Positions 16,613-25,960 of a stretch of 64,000 nt of DNA are shown one piece after another. The stretch lies in assembly GCA_964479045.1 (NCBI GenBank), contig CAYZJI010000014.1, positions 1 to 64,000 of the forward strand, in the 5' to 3' direction. The DNA is from 2-02-FULL-47-50 sp964479045. Lineage in GTDB: Bacteria; Pseudomonadota; Gammaproteobacteria; Eutrophobiales; Eutrophobiaceae. Within the stretch, counting starts at the first letter, position 1. Every line of letters starts with the position of its first letter. Both the position numbers and the translations under genes were made by a program. The notes below the pieces were generated by a model. The model ran no database searches. It was given only the letters and a program-made list of their open reading frames with translations, and had not been told where the DNA came from.

Positions 16613-17926
16613 ATGTCGCCTAACCCGGATACCGCAGCAGTCGCCGGCAGCATGCGTTTTAATACGCTGCAAGAATGGTTGAGCTGGCAGGAAGACCTGC
16701 ATTTCACCTCGATCGAACTTGGGCTGGATCGCTGCATGACTGTGGCAGAACGTATGGGACTGTTGCATCCCTCTTATGGTGTGATCAGTGTAGCGGGCAC
16801 CAATGGCAAGGGGTCCAGCGTCAACATGCTGCGTGGAATACTGACGCATGCCGGATACAAGACCGGCAGTTACACTTCGCCGCATCTGATCCGGTATAAC
16901 GAAAGGATCTGCCTGAACGGTCAGGAAGTCAGTGATGAATTATTATGTGCTTCGTTTGAACGAATCGATCGTGCGCGCGGTGATGTATCACTCACCTATT
17001 TTGAATTCGGAACACTGGCCGCTTTTGATATTTTCCAGCGTGCCGGAGTGGATATCGCCGTGCTGGAAGTCGGACTGGGCGGGCGACTGGATGCGGTGAA
17101 TTGTCTTGATGCCGATGTGGCGCTCATCACCACCATCGATCTGGATCATGAAAACTGGCTGGGACCGGATCGAGAATCCATCGGTCGTGAGAAGGCCGGG
17201 ATTATGCGCGGGGACAAACCTGCTGTGTGCTCCGATCTGCAGCCGCCAAAGTCATTATTTGATCACGTGACAAAACTCGGTACCCGTTTTTATGTGCCGG
17301 GACGTGATTTTGAACATCATGTGACAGGCAAGACCTGGTCCTGGCGCTCAGCACGTATGCAATATGACAATCTGCCGCAACCTTCGCTGTATAATCCTGA
17401 ACAGATGGCCAATGCCGCAGGCGTGCTCATGGCGTTATCATTATTTTCTGAACGTTTCCCGGTGGACGTTGCTGCCATACGTAAAGGTTTGCAGGAATTT
17501 AACCTCGCGGGACGTTTTCAGGTCGTTCCAGACAAGGCACAGATGATTCTGGATGTGGCACATAATCCCCAGTCTGCGGCACTACTGGTGCACAATCTGA
17601 AAGCATTGCCGGTGCAGGGTGAAACGCATGTCGTGATTGGCATGTTGAAAGACAAGAACCATCATGCGATATTTCAGGAAATTGGTCAGGTGGCTGATCA
17701 CTGGCATATTGTCAGTCTGCGCGATCATCCGCGCGGCACGGACCAGGATACGCTGGCCACTGAACTTGCGGCCATGCACCTGAAAGGCAGAATCAATACC
17801 TACGAAACTGTCGCCGATGCATTGAATCATGTGCGTGAACGCGTACATCCCAGTGATCGTATTGTGATTACCGGATCATTCATTACTGTGGGCGCAGCTA
17901 TCAAACATCTCAAACTTCAACATTGA
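16613..17926 (+). CDS. folC: Dihydrofolate synthase / folylpolyglutamate synthase
   Basis: FolC adds glutamate to dihydropteroate and to tetrahydrofolates. The 437-residue Mur-ligase-type protein has the P-loop VAGTNGKGSSVNMLRGIL, YTSPHLIRYNERICLNG, TYFEFGTLAAF and GLGGRLDAVN. The C-terminal domain contains ILDVAHNPQSAALL. Folate polyglutamates are the C1 carriers used by Fhs and the serine cycle encoded further along. The ATG at 16613 is the first in frame, and the SPOR protein follows after 7 bp. Confidence 0.96.
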   Translation: MSPNPDTAAVAGSMRFNTLQEWLSWQEDLHFTSIELGLDRCMTVAERMGLLHPSYGVISVAGTNGKGSSVNMLRGILTHAGYKTGSYTSPHLIRYNERICLNGQEVSDELLCASFERIDRARGDVSLTYFEFGTLAAFDIFQRAGVDIAVLEVGLGGRLDAVNCLDADVALITTIDLDHENWLGPDRESIGREKAGIMRGDKPAVCSDLQPPKSLFDHVTKLGTRFYVPGRDFEHHVTGKTWSWRSARMQYDNLPQPSLYNPEQMANAAGVLMALSLFSERFPVDVAAIRKGLQEFNLAGRFQVVPDKAQMILDVAHNPQSAALLVHNLKALPVQGETHVVIGMLKDKNHHAIFQEIGQVADHWHIVSLRDHPRGTDQDTLATELAAMHLKGRINTYETVADALNHVRERVHPSDRIVITGSFITVGAAIKHLKLQH

Positions 17927-17933
17927 TTACGAC

Positions 17934-18620
17934 ATGGAACAAGGGCTTAAAGAACGGCTGACCGGCGCGGCAGTACTCGTCATTCTTGCAGTGATCTTCA
18001 TTCCCATGCTGCTGGATGATACCGAGGAAGGCGACATCGTTATCTCGGAAACCAACATACCTCCCAAACCGGAAACCATGCCCGGTCCGCCGGATACAGA
18101 AGCTCCGATACCGGAAACGGGGTTCACTTCGAAGGTGGTGCCGCTCGAGGAGGAAACTCCTGCGGCGAGTCCTGAACCAGAAGTTACATCACCACCTGAA
18201 ATGGCGGCACCGGAACAACCGGAAATGATTACAGAACCGGCAGACAGTATTGTGGCACCTCCTCCTGCGGTGAAACCCGCGCCTGAACCAGAAACAGAGC
18301 CGGAAACGGGCAGTAGCCCGGATATGCCATCACAGTCGACCGCTGCTGTCCTGCAGAGTGAGGATGCGACAAACCATGTGGGATTATCGGCATGGGTCGT
18401 ACAGCTTGGGGTTTATTCCAGTGCAAGTACGGCAGAAGAAGAAAACCAGAAACTGCGTAAGGCAGGGTTCCGCTCATTTGTCGAACCTTTGGAAAAGGGA
18501 GGGCAGCGTTTGTACCGTGTGCGTGTAGGCCCCGAACTCAAGCGCTCAGATGCGCAGGCGATAAATGACAAGTTGAAAAGCACTCTGCAAATGCAGGGTA
18601 TAGTCGTACAGTACCCGTGA
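17934..18620 (+). CDS. SPOR-domain cell-division protein (DedD-like)
   Basis: A 228-residue bitopic inner-membrane protein. It has a short cytoplasmic N-terminus (MEQGLKERLTGA), one transmembrane helix at about 9-27, a long Pro/Glu-rich periplasmic linker, and a C-terminal SPOR domain (about 150-228: WVVQLGVYSSASTAEEENQK ... RLYRVRVGPELKRSDAQ). SPOR domains bind denuded septal peptidoglycan. Position between folC and cvpA is that of dedD in E. coli and pseudomonads, so a DedD role is likely. The linker is low-complexity and could not be aligned. Confidence 0.88.
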   Translation: MEQGLKERLTGAAVLVILAVIFIPMLLDDTEEGDIVISETNIPPKPETMPGPPDTEAPIPETGFTSKVVPLEEETPAASPEPEVTSPPEMAAPEQPEMITEPADSIVAPPPAVKPAPEPETEPETGSSPDMPSQSTAAVLQSEDATNHVGLSAWVVQLGVYSSASTAEEENQKLRKAGFRSFVEPLEKGGQRLYRVRVGPELKRSDAQAINDKLKSTLQMQGIVVQYP

Positions 18621-18649
18621 GCACGCATCCCCACGCCCTGCCCGGTTGA

Positions 18650-19192
18650 ATGCAGACAGCTGATATTGTCATTCTGGTAGTATTGGCCCTGCCGGCCCTG
18701 GTGGGTGTGATCTACGGTTTTCTCAACATCGCTTTTTCCCTGCTGGCCTGGGCCATAGCACTGGGAATCGCAGGCAAATTTACGCCCCAGTTTGCAGCAT
18801 TGCTGGAAACTTCGGTGCAAACCCCCATATTACGCATCATGCTGGCATTTGCAGGATTATTTATCATCAGTCTGGTAATCCTCACCGGGATCGGCTTTCT
18901 TGTAGTAAAATTGTTGGGTCGGACCGGACTTACAGCCACGGATCGCATTCTTGGCCTTTTTTTCGGGATGGGGCTGGGTATGCTGATTGTTCTGGTGGTG
19001 GTATTTCTGGCCGGGTTTACAGCAGTACCGGGCGAAAGTTGGTGGAACCGTTCATTGTTATTGCAACCGTTTGAACGGGTTTCAGTCTGGGCGGAAAAGT
19101 TTCTACCTGAATCTATCGCCAAATATCATGGTTATGAAGTGCAGACATCACCCACCGGACCGGTAACACCTGAAAGCGAGACTGATGCGTAA
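18650..19192 (+). CDS. cvpA: CvpA family membrane protein
   Basis: A 180-residue inner-membrane protein with four predicted hydrophobic segments (IVILVVLALPALVGVIYGF, LLAWAIALGIAGKF, a stretch near 62-85, and GLGMLIVLVVVFLAGF). CvpA homologues are linked to colicin V production, envelope stress and biofilm; the biochemical role is unsettled. The motif AYDRILG-type turn appears here as ATDRILGLFFGMG. It abuts purF by 6 bp, the conserved cvpA-purF pair. Confidence 0.93.
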   Translation: MQTADIVILVVLALPALVGVIYGFLNIAFSLLAWAIALGIAGKFTPQFAALLETSVQTPILRIMLAFAGLFIISLVILTGIGFLVVKLLGRTGLTATDRILGLFFGMGLGMLIVLVVVFLAGFTAVPGESWWNRSLLLQPFERVSVWAEKFLPESIAKYHGYEVQTSPTGPVTPESETDA

Positions 19193-19198
19193 AGAACC

Positions 19199-20710
19199 AT
19201 GTGCGGGATTATAGGCATAGTCGGCAAAAGCCATGTCAATCAGGCGATTTATGATGGCCTGACGGTACTCCAGCACCGCGGACAGGATGCCGCTGGTATG
19301 GTGACCTGTGATCACGGCCGTCTTTACCTGCGCAAGGACAACGGCATGGTGCGCGATGTATTTCATACCCGTCACATGCTGAATCTCAAGGGCAATATCG
19401 GCATCGGTCATGTACGTTATCCCACGGCCGGTTGCTCTTCATCTGCGGAAGCCCAACCGTTTTATGTAAATTCTCCCTACGGCATTACCCTGGCGCACAA
19501 CGGTAATCTTACCAATGGTGATGAAGTCAAACAGGATCTGTTTATAGAAGATCTGCGTCATTTAAATACCGACTCTGATTCCGAAGTGTTGCTCAATGTA
19601 CTCGCCCGCGAGCTGGAGCGCGTGGGCAAGGTCCGACTTGAGGTGGGAGACGTTTTCGATGCGGTTGCCCGCCTGCACAAACGTTGCCGTGGTGGTTATG
19701 CCGCGGTGGCCATGATTACCGGTTTTGGCATCCTCGGCTTCCGTGATCCGCATGGGATACGTCCGATTGTCTTTGGTGAACGTGATACCGATGCCGGCAA
19801 GGAATACATCATTGCCTCAGAAAGCGTCGCAATTGATGCACTTGATTTCAAATTGATTCGCGATATTGAACCAGGCGAAGCTGTATTTATTACCAATGAC
19901 GGACAGTTGTATACACGCCAGTGCGCCGAAAACCCGCGTTATGCACCCTGCATTTTTGAATATGTTTATCTTGCGCGTCCTGATTCAAAAATAGATAACA
20001 TCTCGGTCTATAAGGCCCGTTTGCGTATGGGCGAGGCACTGGCGAGAAAAATTCTCAAACTACGCCCGAAACATGATATTGATGTCGTCATTCCCATCCC
20101 GGACACCGGTCGCACCGCAGCCATCCCGCTGGCATTTCTGCTGAATGTTAAATATCGCGAAGGATTTATTAAAAACCGGTATATCCCGCGCACGTTTATC
20201 ATGCCGGGACAGGCCATACGCAAGAAGTCCGTACGTCAAAAACTTAACGCTATTGACCTGGAATTCAAGAACAAGAATGTCCTGCTGGTGGACGATTCCA
20301 TCGTACGGGGAAACACCTCGGGTGAGATTATCCAGATGGCCCGTGACGCCGGGGCAAAAAAAGTCTATTTTGCTTCAGCAGCGCCGCCGGTATGCTACCC
20401 GAATGTCTATGGGATCGATATGCCATCGGTCAATGAATTGATTGCGCACAACAAGACGGAAGAAGAGGTGGCAAAACTGATAGGTGCGGATTGGCTGATT
20501 TACCAGGATCTCGAACAGCTGGTGGCGGCGGTGCGTAAAGGCAATCCCAAGATCAAGGAGTTTGATCTTTCATGTTTCGATGGAAAATATGTGACCGGCG
20601 ACATCAACGCCGATTATCTCAATCATATTGATCAAATGCGGAATGATGACGCCAAATCGAAACGTGGCGCCAGCGAAGAAAACCTGATCGATCTCTCCAA
20701 TACTATTTAA
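19199..20710 (+). CDS. purF: Amidophosphoribosyltransferase
   Basis: PurF catalyses the first committed step of purine synthesis, PRPP + glutamine to phosphoribosylamine. The 503-residue protein has the catalytic Cys as residue 2 (MCGIIGIVG), a glutaminase-type Ntn domain, and the PRPP-binding loop KNVLLVDDSIVRGNTSGEI. It is of the E. coli type rather than the iron-sulfur Bacillus type, as no propeptide precedes Cys2. The last 4 bases overlap the convergent gene at 20707-21054. PurL, acting later in the pathway, is at 56596-60465. Confidence 0.98.
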   Translation: MCGIIGIVGKSHVNQAIYDGLTVLQHRGQDAAGMVTCDHGRLYLRKDNGMVRDVFHTRHMLNLKGNIGIGHVRYPTAGCSSSAEAQPFYVNSPYGITLAHNGNLTNGDEVKQDLFIEDLRHLNTDSDSEVLLNVLARELERVGKVRLEVGDVFDAVARLHKRCRGGYAAVAMITGFGILGFRDPHGIRPIVFGERDTDAGKEYIIASESVAIDALDFKLIRDIEPGEAVFITNDGQLYTRQCAENPRYAPCIFEYVYLARPDSKIDNISVYKARLRMGEALARKILKLRPKHDIDVVIPIPDTGRTAAIPLAFLLNVKYREGFIKNRYIPRTFIMPGQAIRKKSVRQKLNAIDLEFKNKNVLLVDDSIVRGNTSGEIIQMARDAGAKKVYFASAAPPVCYPNVYGIDMPSVNELIAHNKTEEEVAKLIGADWLIYQDLEQLVAAVRKGNPKIKEFDLSCFDGKYVTGDINADYLNHIDQMRNDDAKSKRGASEENLIDLSNTI

Positions 20711-21054
20711 TTCAATGTTACTGCCTTGGTGTTATGGGTCGCAGTAACTGGCTGTGAGCGCAGGATCATCTCCAGAATGCTGATAGCTTCGCGCATGCCG
20801 TTCTCGAATACATTGGCCAGCTCGGCATCAATGATTGAGGAGTTGAGTATTTTCTCATAGCTGTTACGTGGCAGTTCTCCGTAGGCTTTTTTGTAAAGGG
20901 CAACATACATGGAGAGCAGCCTCACGCCATGACTGAGTTCCGGCTTGCCGCACATATCAATCAGGGACTGCAGTTCGGTCTCACTGCTACGGATATCTTG
21001 ATAATCAAACTGTCTGTTCTTCATGAGTGTTAACCTGTGTAAGTCTGTTGACAT
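20707..21054 (-). CDS. Hypothetical protein, 115 residues
   Basis: A small soluble, mostly helical protein with no family I recognise. Notable stretches are LSHGVRLLSMYVALYKKAYG and NVFENGMREAISILEMILRS. The start at 21054 is preferred over the in-frame ATG at 21024 because GAGGTG precedes it at the proper distance. It converges with purF, overlapping its stop by 4 bp. Composition is like the surrounding genome, so the reading frame is probably real; function is unknown. Confidence 0.6.
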   Translation of the reverse strand: MSTDLHRLTLMKNRQFDYQDIRSSETELQSLIDMCGKPELSHGVRLLSMYVALYKKAYGELPRNSYEKILNSSIIDAELANVFENGMREAISILEMILRSQPVTATHNTKAVTLN

Positions 21055-21343
21055 ATTTCACCTCGCAAGCTTCGTGCCCGATTAAAAAAACCATATAAAA
21101 CAATAAGATATGATATCAATTGCGTGACAGCACGCATGGGAATGTCCCTTGCAAGCGACGGTTTTCACATCCCGAAATTTTTTCGGCCGCTAACGGCTCT
21201 GCATCCAACAGACTCCTGAGAATCGATTGTGATACCTCTCACAAATTATTGAAATATGTGTGTGATTTTACTCGCAGTACTCCGGTTTGCACGTTGCGGC
21301 CCGGTATTGGATTGCGTATTTATGTATCAAAGGCATACACAGC

Positions 21344-22645
21344 ATGCCGTTGAAACATTTAGTTGAGGCAATACGCACGATCATGAATGACAAGAGACCA
21401 GAAAACATAGTCGCGATGACAGACTACAAAGCGCCTGTGGGTAATATGAATACATTATCACTCGAAATATTGAATGAATGCCGCGACTTGATGGCAGATC
21501 GACTCTCGCAGTCAGTAAACGTTGTGCTGAATACAGCCGACGATCTGTTGTTTGATTTGCTGCAGAAGAGCGGCTCCACAGAACATCATTTTTATTTCAA
21601 CGCCATGCGCGAAGTGCGGCTGAAACGGACTGCTATTGAAACCGGCTTCAAGGACAGTTTTATCAATCTTTTTAACAAGAGCATCAAACCTGTGCGGGAT
21701 GACGGGCGCATCAGCACAGGTGATGAAAATACTCAGGAAATTGACATAGAGGAGTCGATTGCATTGAGTGCCACAGTGGGCAAAATCAGGCACGATTGTC
21801 ACCAGGCCCTGTATATGCTCGATCAGCGTATGAGTGAATTGCTGGCGAGTATCAAATCAGAAAAACGCCAGAATCCCGTCCGGCCGGAAATGGTCTGTAC
21901 TGCATTCCAGGAAGCGTGTCAGCAGATTGATTCCGGGATCGAAATCAAACTGATTCTGTTCAAATTGTTTGAAAAGAATGTCCTGACCGGGCTGCACTCT
22001 GCGTATTTGGACATGGATAAATTATTGACGGAAAAGAAGACCGGTTCAGCGAATAGTGGTTATGTATCGGTTGAAAAGGAAGTTATTACATCGTCTCAGA
22101 CAGAGCGGAATGCGGGCATCATCAAGGACAAGAATTACTTTATTAATGCCAACCGTACCATCAGGAACGAGATACGCAGCCACCTTGGCAAGTCAGTATT
22201 GCCCGAGTTCATCACGGATTTTCTTTATTATCACTGGAGCAAACTTTTGCTCAAGATTCATATCAAGGAAGGCACGGATTCCAAGGCCTGGCTACATGCC
22301 ATGGATGTGGTTGATGATCTGGTCAATCTGCTCGGTAGTGAAACTTCAGATCGAGAACGGCTTAATCTTGAAGGCCTCATGCCTAATCTGCTGCAACGTT
22401 TGAAGTTTGGTATGAACGTTATTCCGGTGACCCCTGCTGTACGTGAGGAATTTCTTTCCCAACTGAAGTCATTTCACAAATGCTTGCTGGACAAGGCCGA
22501 TCCCGGTAAAACCATTGAAGAAAAGGTTTTGAGCGAAGACATTACCATCCCGTCATTCCGTAGTAACAGTATCAAAACTCCGTTTTCGGATGAGCTGCTC
22601 ATAGATAACAAGCGTAACACCAAACCTGATTTTGATATCGAGTAA
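21344..22645 (+). CDS. DUF1631-like protein, short form
   Basis: This product of about 433 residues resembles the N-terminal and middle parts of DUF1631 proteins. LSLEILNECRDLMADRLSQS, HHFYFNAMREVRLKRTAIE and a later stretch with LPEFITDFLYYHWSKLLLKI, MDVVDDLVNLLG and LLQRLKFGMNVIPV fit the family pattern as I remember it. Family members are usually much longer and carry a further C-terminal part absent here, so this is a short or truncated version. It ends at a clean stop with an ordinary C-terminus. The start is uncertain: ATGs at 21344 and 21383 are both possible and neither has a good ribosome-binding site. The 289-bp upstream gap is AT-rich and holds a TGCGTG/CACGCA inverted repeat at about 21120. 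Confidence 0.6.
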   Translation: MPLKHLVEAIRTIMNDKRPENIVAMTDYKAPVGNMNTLSLEILNECRDLMADRLSQSVNVVLNTADDLLFDLLQKSGSTEHHFYFNAMREVRLKRTAIETGFKDSFINLFNKSIKPVRDDGRISTGDENTQEIDIEESIALSATVGKIRHDCHQALYMLDQRMSELLASIKSEKRQNPVRPEMVCTAFQEACQQIDSGIEIKLILFKLFEKNVLTGLHSAYLDMDKLLTEKKTGSANSGYVSVEKEVITSSQTERNAGIIKDKNYFINANRTIRNEIRSHLGKSVLPEFITDFLYYHWSKLLLKIHIKEGTDSKAWLHAMDVVDDLVNLLGSETSDRERLNLEGLMPNLLQRLKFGMNVIPVTPAVREEFLSQLKSFHKCLLDKADPGKTIEEKVLSEDITIPSFRSNSIKTPFSDELLIDNKRNTKPDFDIE

Positions 22646-22682
22646 TATAATCGGTTGATATTGTTCTGTCTGCCAGCTGCAG

Positions 22683-24446
22683 TCAGGCAGCGGGCAGTTT
22701 GGATTTTTCCGCAGACTTGTCCGGTAAGGCCGGACGAAAATAGGGCACTACAACTGAAACCTCCCCCGATTGATGCCGGGTTTTGATGCTTCGCCAGTAT
22801 TCCGCGGTGAGCAAATCGCCATGGACCTGCAGGAATAGTCCACGCAGTTCCTCATTCATGGAAAGGAACTTGATGAATTCCTGCGGGAAAATGTCATGCT
22901 CGCCCACGTAGTACCAGGTGTCGGATCGCATTTCGTCGATGTAATCATCAGCTTCCGGTATATCGCGGAAGTTACAGTCTGTCACCAGCGAGACTTCATC
23001 GTAATCATAAAAGATCACCCGCCGGTGCCGGGTCACGCCGAAGTTTTTCAACAATAAATCACCCGGAAAAATATTGGTCTGGGCGAGGTCCTTGATGGCC
23101 TGGCCGTAATCCAGAATGGCGAGCTCTGCTTCATTACGCGAAACACTGTTGATGTAAAGGTTCAGCGGTTTTACGCGGCGTTCGATATAGACGCGTGAGA
23201 ACAGCAGGTTACCATCGACGGTACTCACTGAATTCGAAGCACCAGTTAATAGTTCATCCAGCAGTTCTTGCGAGAAACGGGTGATAGGAAGCTCGAGATT
23301 CTGGAATTCCTGGGTGTCGATGAGCCGTCCGGCGCGGTCATGTTTGGACACCATCCTGTATTTTTCAATAACTTCAGCGTGACTGATGGTTTTTGGAAAT
23401 CCGAATTTGTCTCGCATGACCTTGAACACCAGATCATACGAAGGCAGGGTGAAGACGATCATCACCAACCCTTTGTCACCTTCGGTATGCACGAATTTAT
23501 CATCCGTCTGGGTCAGATGCCGGGTGAATACCCGATAGCGTTCCGTTTTGCCCTGCCGCAGACGCCCCAGTACGGTATAAAGTTCATCAATCGGTTTTCT
23601 GGGCAAAATCGAATGGATAAAATGCACAGTGCCGACGACCGAATTCGGATCGGCGAAATAATAGGAACGGGTGTAGCTGAACACGATGCTGACTTCTTCC
23701 TCGGACATCAGTACGGCATCCACATCAATACCATCATCGGTATTCTTGAAGGCGATCACGATGGGACAGATCCCGTCCTGCAGGATGATGCGTCCAATCA
23801 TGTAGGCGCGCGCAGACTGATAGAAAAAGGTGTCAATAAATTCAAAGCGCAGAATCCGGTCTTCGTTCATGCCCGTTTGCGAATTCATGAACCGGTCGAC
23901 TTCATTCGCAATGCGCGCAGCATTCAGGGTCACATCAGAATAGGGCACCCGGAAATAAAAGTCTTCAAGGATGGTTTCAAAAATCCGCTCCACCGAACCC
24001 CAGTAGGGATAACGGCGCAGGCTGAGCGATTTGGTCATCTCAATGTCTTCTTCAAGACTGGAGTTGACGAACTCGAGTTGTGGATCAATTCCTACGGTGT
24101 CAAAAATCCGGCGGGTACCGGAATTGAAAAAAGTGCGGATAAATCCGGCGTCCGGTACTTTGGCCAGGCGATCGCCGAAATAACTGCGAATGTCATTCCA
24201 CAAGGCATGATCATTAACGCGGTCACCCATGATCCGGCGTAATAACTGGACCACCCGGCGCACGGATTTTTCATAGAGATTGATGCGTTCGGCGATGTCG
24301 TCCTGATGGCCTTTCCAGTCACGCTGTTCAAAACGGGTGCGTGCGCGCCGCGTAATTTTGTGGAATTCGTTGTTATAACGGACAAAGCCGTCGTAGATGA
24401 TCTGCGAACATTCTGCGATCAGGGCTTTGTCCGTTTTTTTTGACAT
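22683..24446 (-). CDS. aceK: Isocitrate dehydrogenase kinase/phosphatase
   Basis: AceK phosphorylates and dephosphorylates isocitrate dehydrogenase, deciding whether isocitrate goes through the TCA cycle or is spared for the glyoxylate shunt. At 587 residues it is close to the E. coli length. Recognisable segments include YDGFVRYNNEFHKITRRART, FYFRVPYSDVTLNAARIANE, GLVMIVFTLPSYDLVFKVM, which carries the kinase lysine region, and RHRRVIFYDYDEVSLVTDC with the metal-binding DYDE. The gene starts immediately (0 bp) after the icd stop. This is unlike the common aceBAK arrangement, and no aceA or aceB is in the window. Confidence 0.97.
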   Translation of the reverse strand: MSKKTDKALIAECSQIIYDGFVRYNNEFHKITRRARTRFEQRDWKGHQDDIAERINLYEKSVRRVVQLLRRIMGDRVNDHALWNDIRSYFGDRLAKVPDAGFIRTFFNSGTRRIFDTVGIDPQLEFVNSSLEEDIEMTKSLSLRRYPYWGSVERIFETILEDFYFRVPYSDVTLNAARIANEVDRFMNSQTGMNEDRILRFEFIDTFFYQSARAYMIGRIILQDGICPIVIAFKNTDDGIDVDAVLMSEEEVSIVFSYTRSYYFADPNSVVGTVHFIHSILPRKPIDELYTVLGRLRQGKTERYRVFTRHLTQTDDKFVHTEGDKGLVMIVFTLPSYDLVFKVMRDKFGFPKTISHAEVIEKYRMVSKHDRAGRLIDTQEFQNLELPITRFSQELLDELLTGASNSVSTVDGNLLFSRVYIERRVKPLNLYINSVSRNEAELAILDYGQAIKDLAQTNIFPGDLLLKNFGVTRHRRVIFYDYDEVSLVTDCNFRDIPEADDYIDEMRSDTWYYVGEHDIFPQEFIKFLSMNEELRGLFLQVHGDLLTAEYWRSIKTRHQSGEVSVVVPYFRPALPDKSAEKSKLPAA

Positions 24447-25739
24447 TTATAAATTCCTGATCAGCGCGTCGCCAAACTCGCTGCACTTTACCTCTTTTGA
24501 CCCTTCCATTTGCCGCGCGAAATCATAAGTAACAGTTTTTTCACCCACAGTGCGATCCATGCTGGTGATGATCAAATCTGCGGCTTCCGTCCAGCCCATG
24601 TAACGCAGCATCATCTCACCAGATAACAATACCGAACCCGGATTGACCTTGTCCTGATTGGCATATTTTGGAGCTGTGCCATGTGTAGCTTCGAAGATTG
24701 CATGGCCGGTGTCGTAATTAATGTTGCCGCCCGGCGCAATACCGATACCACCCACCTGCGCGGCCAGCGCATCGGAGAGGTAATCACCATTCAGGTTCAT
24801 GGTGGCGATCACATCATATTCGGAAGGATGCAGCAAAAACTGTTGCAGGGCATTGTCGGCAATCGCATCTTTGATCAGAACCTTGCCGGATTTGAGTGCG
24901 GCCTGTTGTTCGGTGTTGGCAGCATCATTACCTTTTTCTGCACGGGTACGTTCCCACTGGTCCCAGGTATACGTTCGATCGGCAAACTCGGTTTCAGCGA
25001 GCCGGTAACCCCAGTTGCGGAACGCGCCTTCAGTATATTTCATGATGTTGCCTTTGTGCACAAAGGTGACACTCTTCCGTTTAAACGCAATCGCATATTT
25101 CAGTGCCGCGCGCACCAGCCGTTCACTGCCTTCTTTTGAGACCGGTTTGATGCCGATGCCGGATGTTTCCGGAAAACGAATCTTCTGATAAAGGTTCGGG
25201 AAGTTTTCCTTGAACAGTTCGAGGAAGCGTTTATTGTCCTTGCTGCCGGATTCAAATTCGATGCCGGCATAAATGTCTTCTGTATTTTCGCGGAAGATCA
25301 CCATGTCGATCTGGTCCGGACGTTTGACCGGTGACGGCACACCTTTGAACCAACGTACCGGTCGTAAACATACATAGAGATCAAGAATCTGGCGGAGCGC
25401 CACATTCAGGGAACGGATGCCGCCGCCGATGGGGGTGGTCAATGGCCCTTTGATCGAAACCAGATATTCCCGGCAGGCGGCCAGCGTTTCTTCCGGCAAC
25501 CAACTGCCAGTAGCGATATTGGCTTTTTCACCAGCATATACTTCCATCCAGTGAATTTTGCGTTTGCCGCCATAGGCTTTGTTGACTGCGGCATCCAGCA
25601 CGCGTACCGAGGCACGCCAGACATCCGGACCAATGCCATCACCTTCAATAAACGGGATGATGGGGTTATCGGGTACATTGAGTACGCCGTTTTTGATAGT
25701 GATTTTTTTGCCGTCTTTGGGCGGGGTAATTGCTGCCAA
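24447..25739 (-). CDS. icd: NADP-dependent isocitrate dehydrogenase
   Basis: Icd oxidatively decarboxylates isocitrate to 2-oxoglutarate. The 430-residue protein has IPFIEGDGIGPDVW at the N-terminus and NLNGDYLSDALAAQVGGIGI for metal and cofactor binding, and EATHGTAPKYANQDKVNPGS. The AceK phosphorylation site is preserved: the Ser near residue 110 in TTPIGGGIRSLNVALRQ corresponds to E. coli Ser113. The start is a TTG at 25739, supported by AAGGAG seven bases upstream and by the family-like N-terminus. Downstream aceK is adjacent, so substrate and regulator are co-encoded. Confidence 0.97.
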   Translation of the reverse strand: MAAITPPKDGKKITIKNGVLNVPDNPIIPFIEGDGIGPDVWRASVRVLDAAVNKAYGGKRKIHWMEVYAGEKANIATGSWLPEETLAACREYLVSIKGPLTTPIGGGIRSLNVALRQILDLYVCLRPVRWFKGVPSPVKRPDQIDMVIFRENTEDIYAGIEFESGSKDNKRFLELFKENFPNLYQKIRFPETSGIGIKPVSKEGSERLVRAALKYAIAFKRKSVTFVHKGNIMKYTEGAFRNWGYRLAETEFADRTYTWDQWERTRAEKGNDAANTEQQAALKSGKVLIKDAIADNALQQFLLHPSEYDVIATMNLNGDYLSDALAAQVGGIGIAPGGNINYDTGHAIFEATHGTAPKYANQDKVNPGSVLLSGEMMLRYMGWTEAADLIITSMDRTVGEKTVTYDFARQMEGSKEVKCSEFGDALIRNL

Positions 25740-25826
25740 GGGGAAACTCCTTAATGTATTGCCTGATTCTGAGCCTGAATTTTACCAGTGTTTGTAGAGC
25801 ATTTCTGTGAAATGCCATCAAACCAT

Positions 25827-25845
25827 GGCAAGTTAAAGACTTGCC
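25827..25845. repeat. GGCAAGT hairpin in the icd-metZ gap
   Basis: GGCAAGT and ACTTGCC form a perfect 7-bp stem around TAAAG. It lies between the divergent icd start and the metZ promoter. The flanking CCTACAG and the shape resemble dispersed small hairpin repeats common in proteobacterial intergenic regions; no T-tract follows, so it is unlikely to be a terminator. Confidence 0.4.
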
Positions 25846-25868
25846 CTACAGCTTATTGAGGTTTACGG

Positions 25869-25897
25869 TTGACACATGGGATCGATTTATCTATCTT
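25869..25897 (+). promoter_or_regulatory. Sigma-70-type promoter of metZ
   Basis: TTGACA (25869-25874) and TATCTT (25892-25897) are separated by 17 bp, a near-consensus housekeeping promoter. The predicted transcription start, about 7 bases downstream, falls just before the SAM-II aptamer, which fits a leader RNA controlled by the riboswitch. Confidence 0.75.
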
Positions 25898-25906
25898 TTC
25901 CGCCAT

Positions 25907-25958
25907 GCGCCGATTTGAGTTCAGCTTGCGGGCGCTTAAAAAATACTGCTAAAGAGAG
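25907..25958 (+). promoter_or_regulatory. SAM-II (SAM-alpha) riboswitch aptamer
   Basis: The segment fits the SAM-II layout. P1 is GCGCC (25907-25911) with GGCGC (25931-25935). The loop begins GATTTGA and ends CTTGC, and the 3' part is TTAAAAAATACTGCTAAAGA. This matches the conserved GAUUU...UUGC...GCGC...UAAA...GCUAAA pattern of the H-type pseudoknot aptamer that binds S-adenosylmethionine. It is followed by an intrinsic terminator and then metZ, a methionine-synthesis gene and a typical SAM-II target. High SAM would be expected to lower metZ expression. Confidence 0.9.
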
Positions 25959-25960
25959 CC

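Noticed and set aside
23268..24242. Plus-strand open frame of 324 codons opposite aceK
   Set aside because: The aceK frame on the other strand matches a known enzyme throughout; the antisense frame has no recognisable features.
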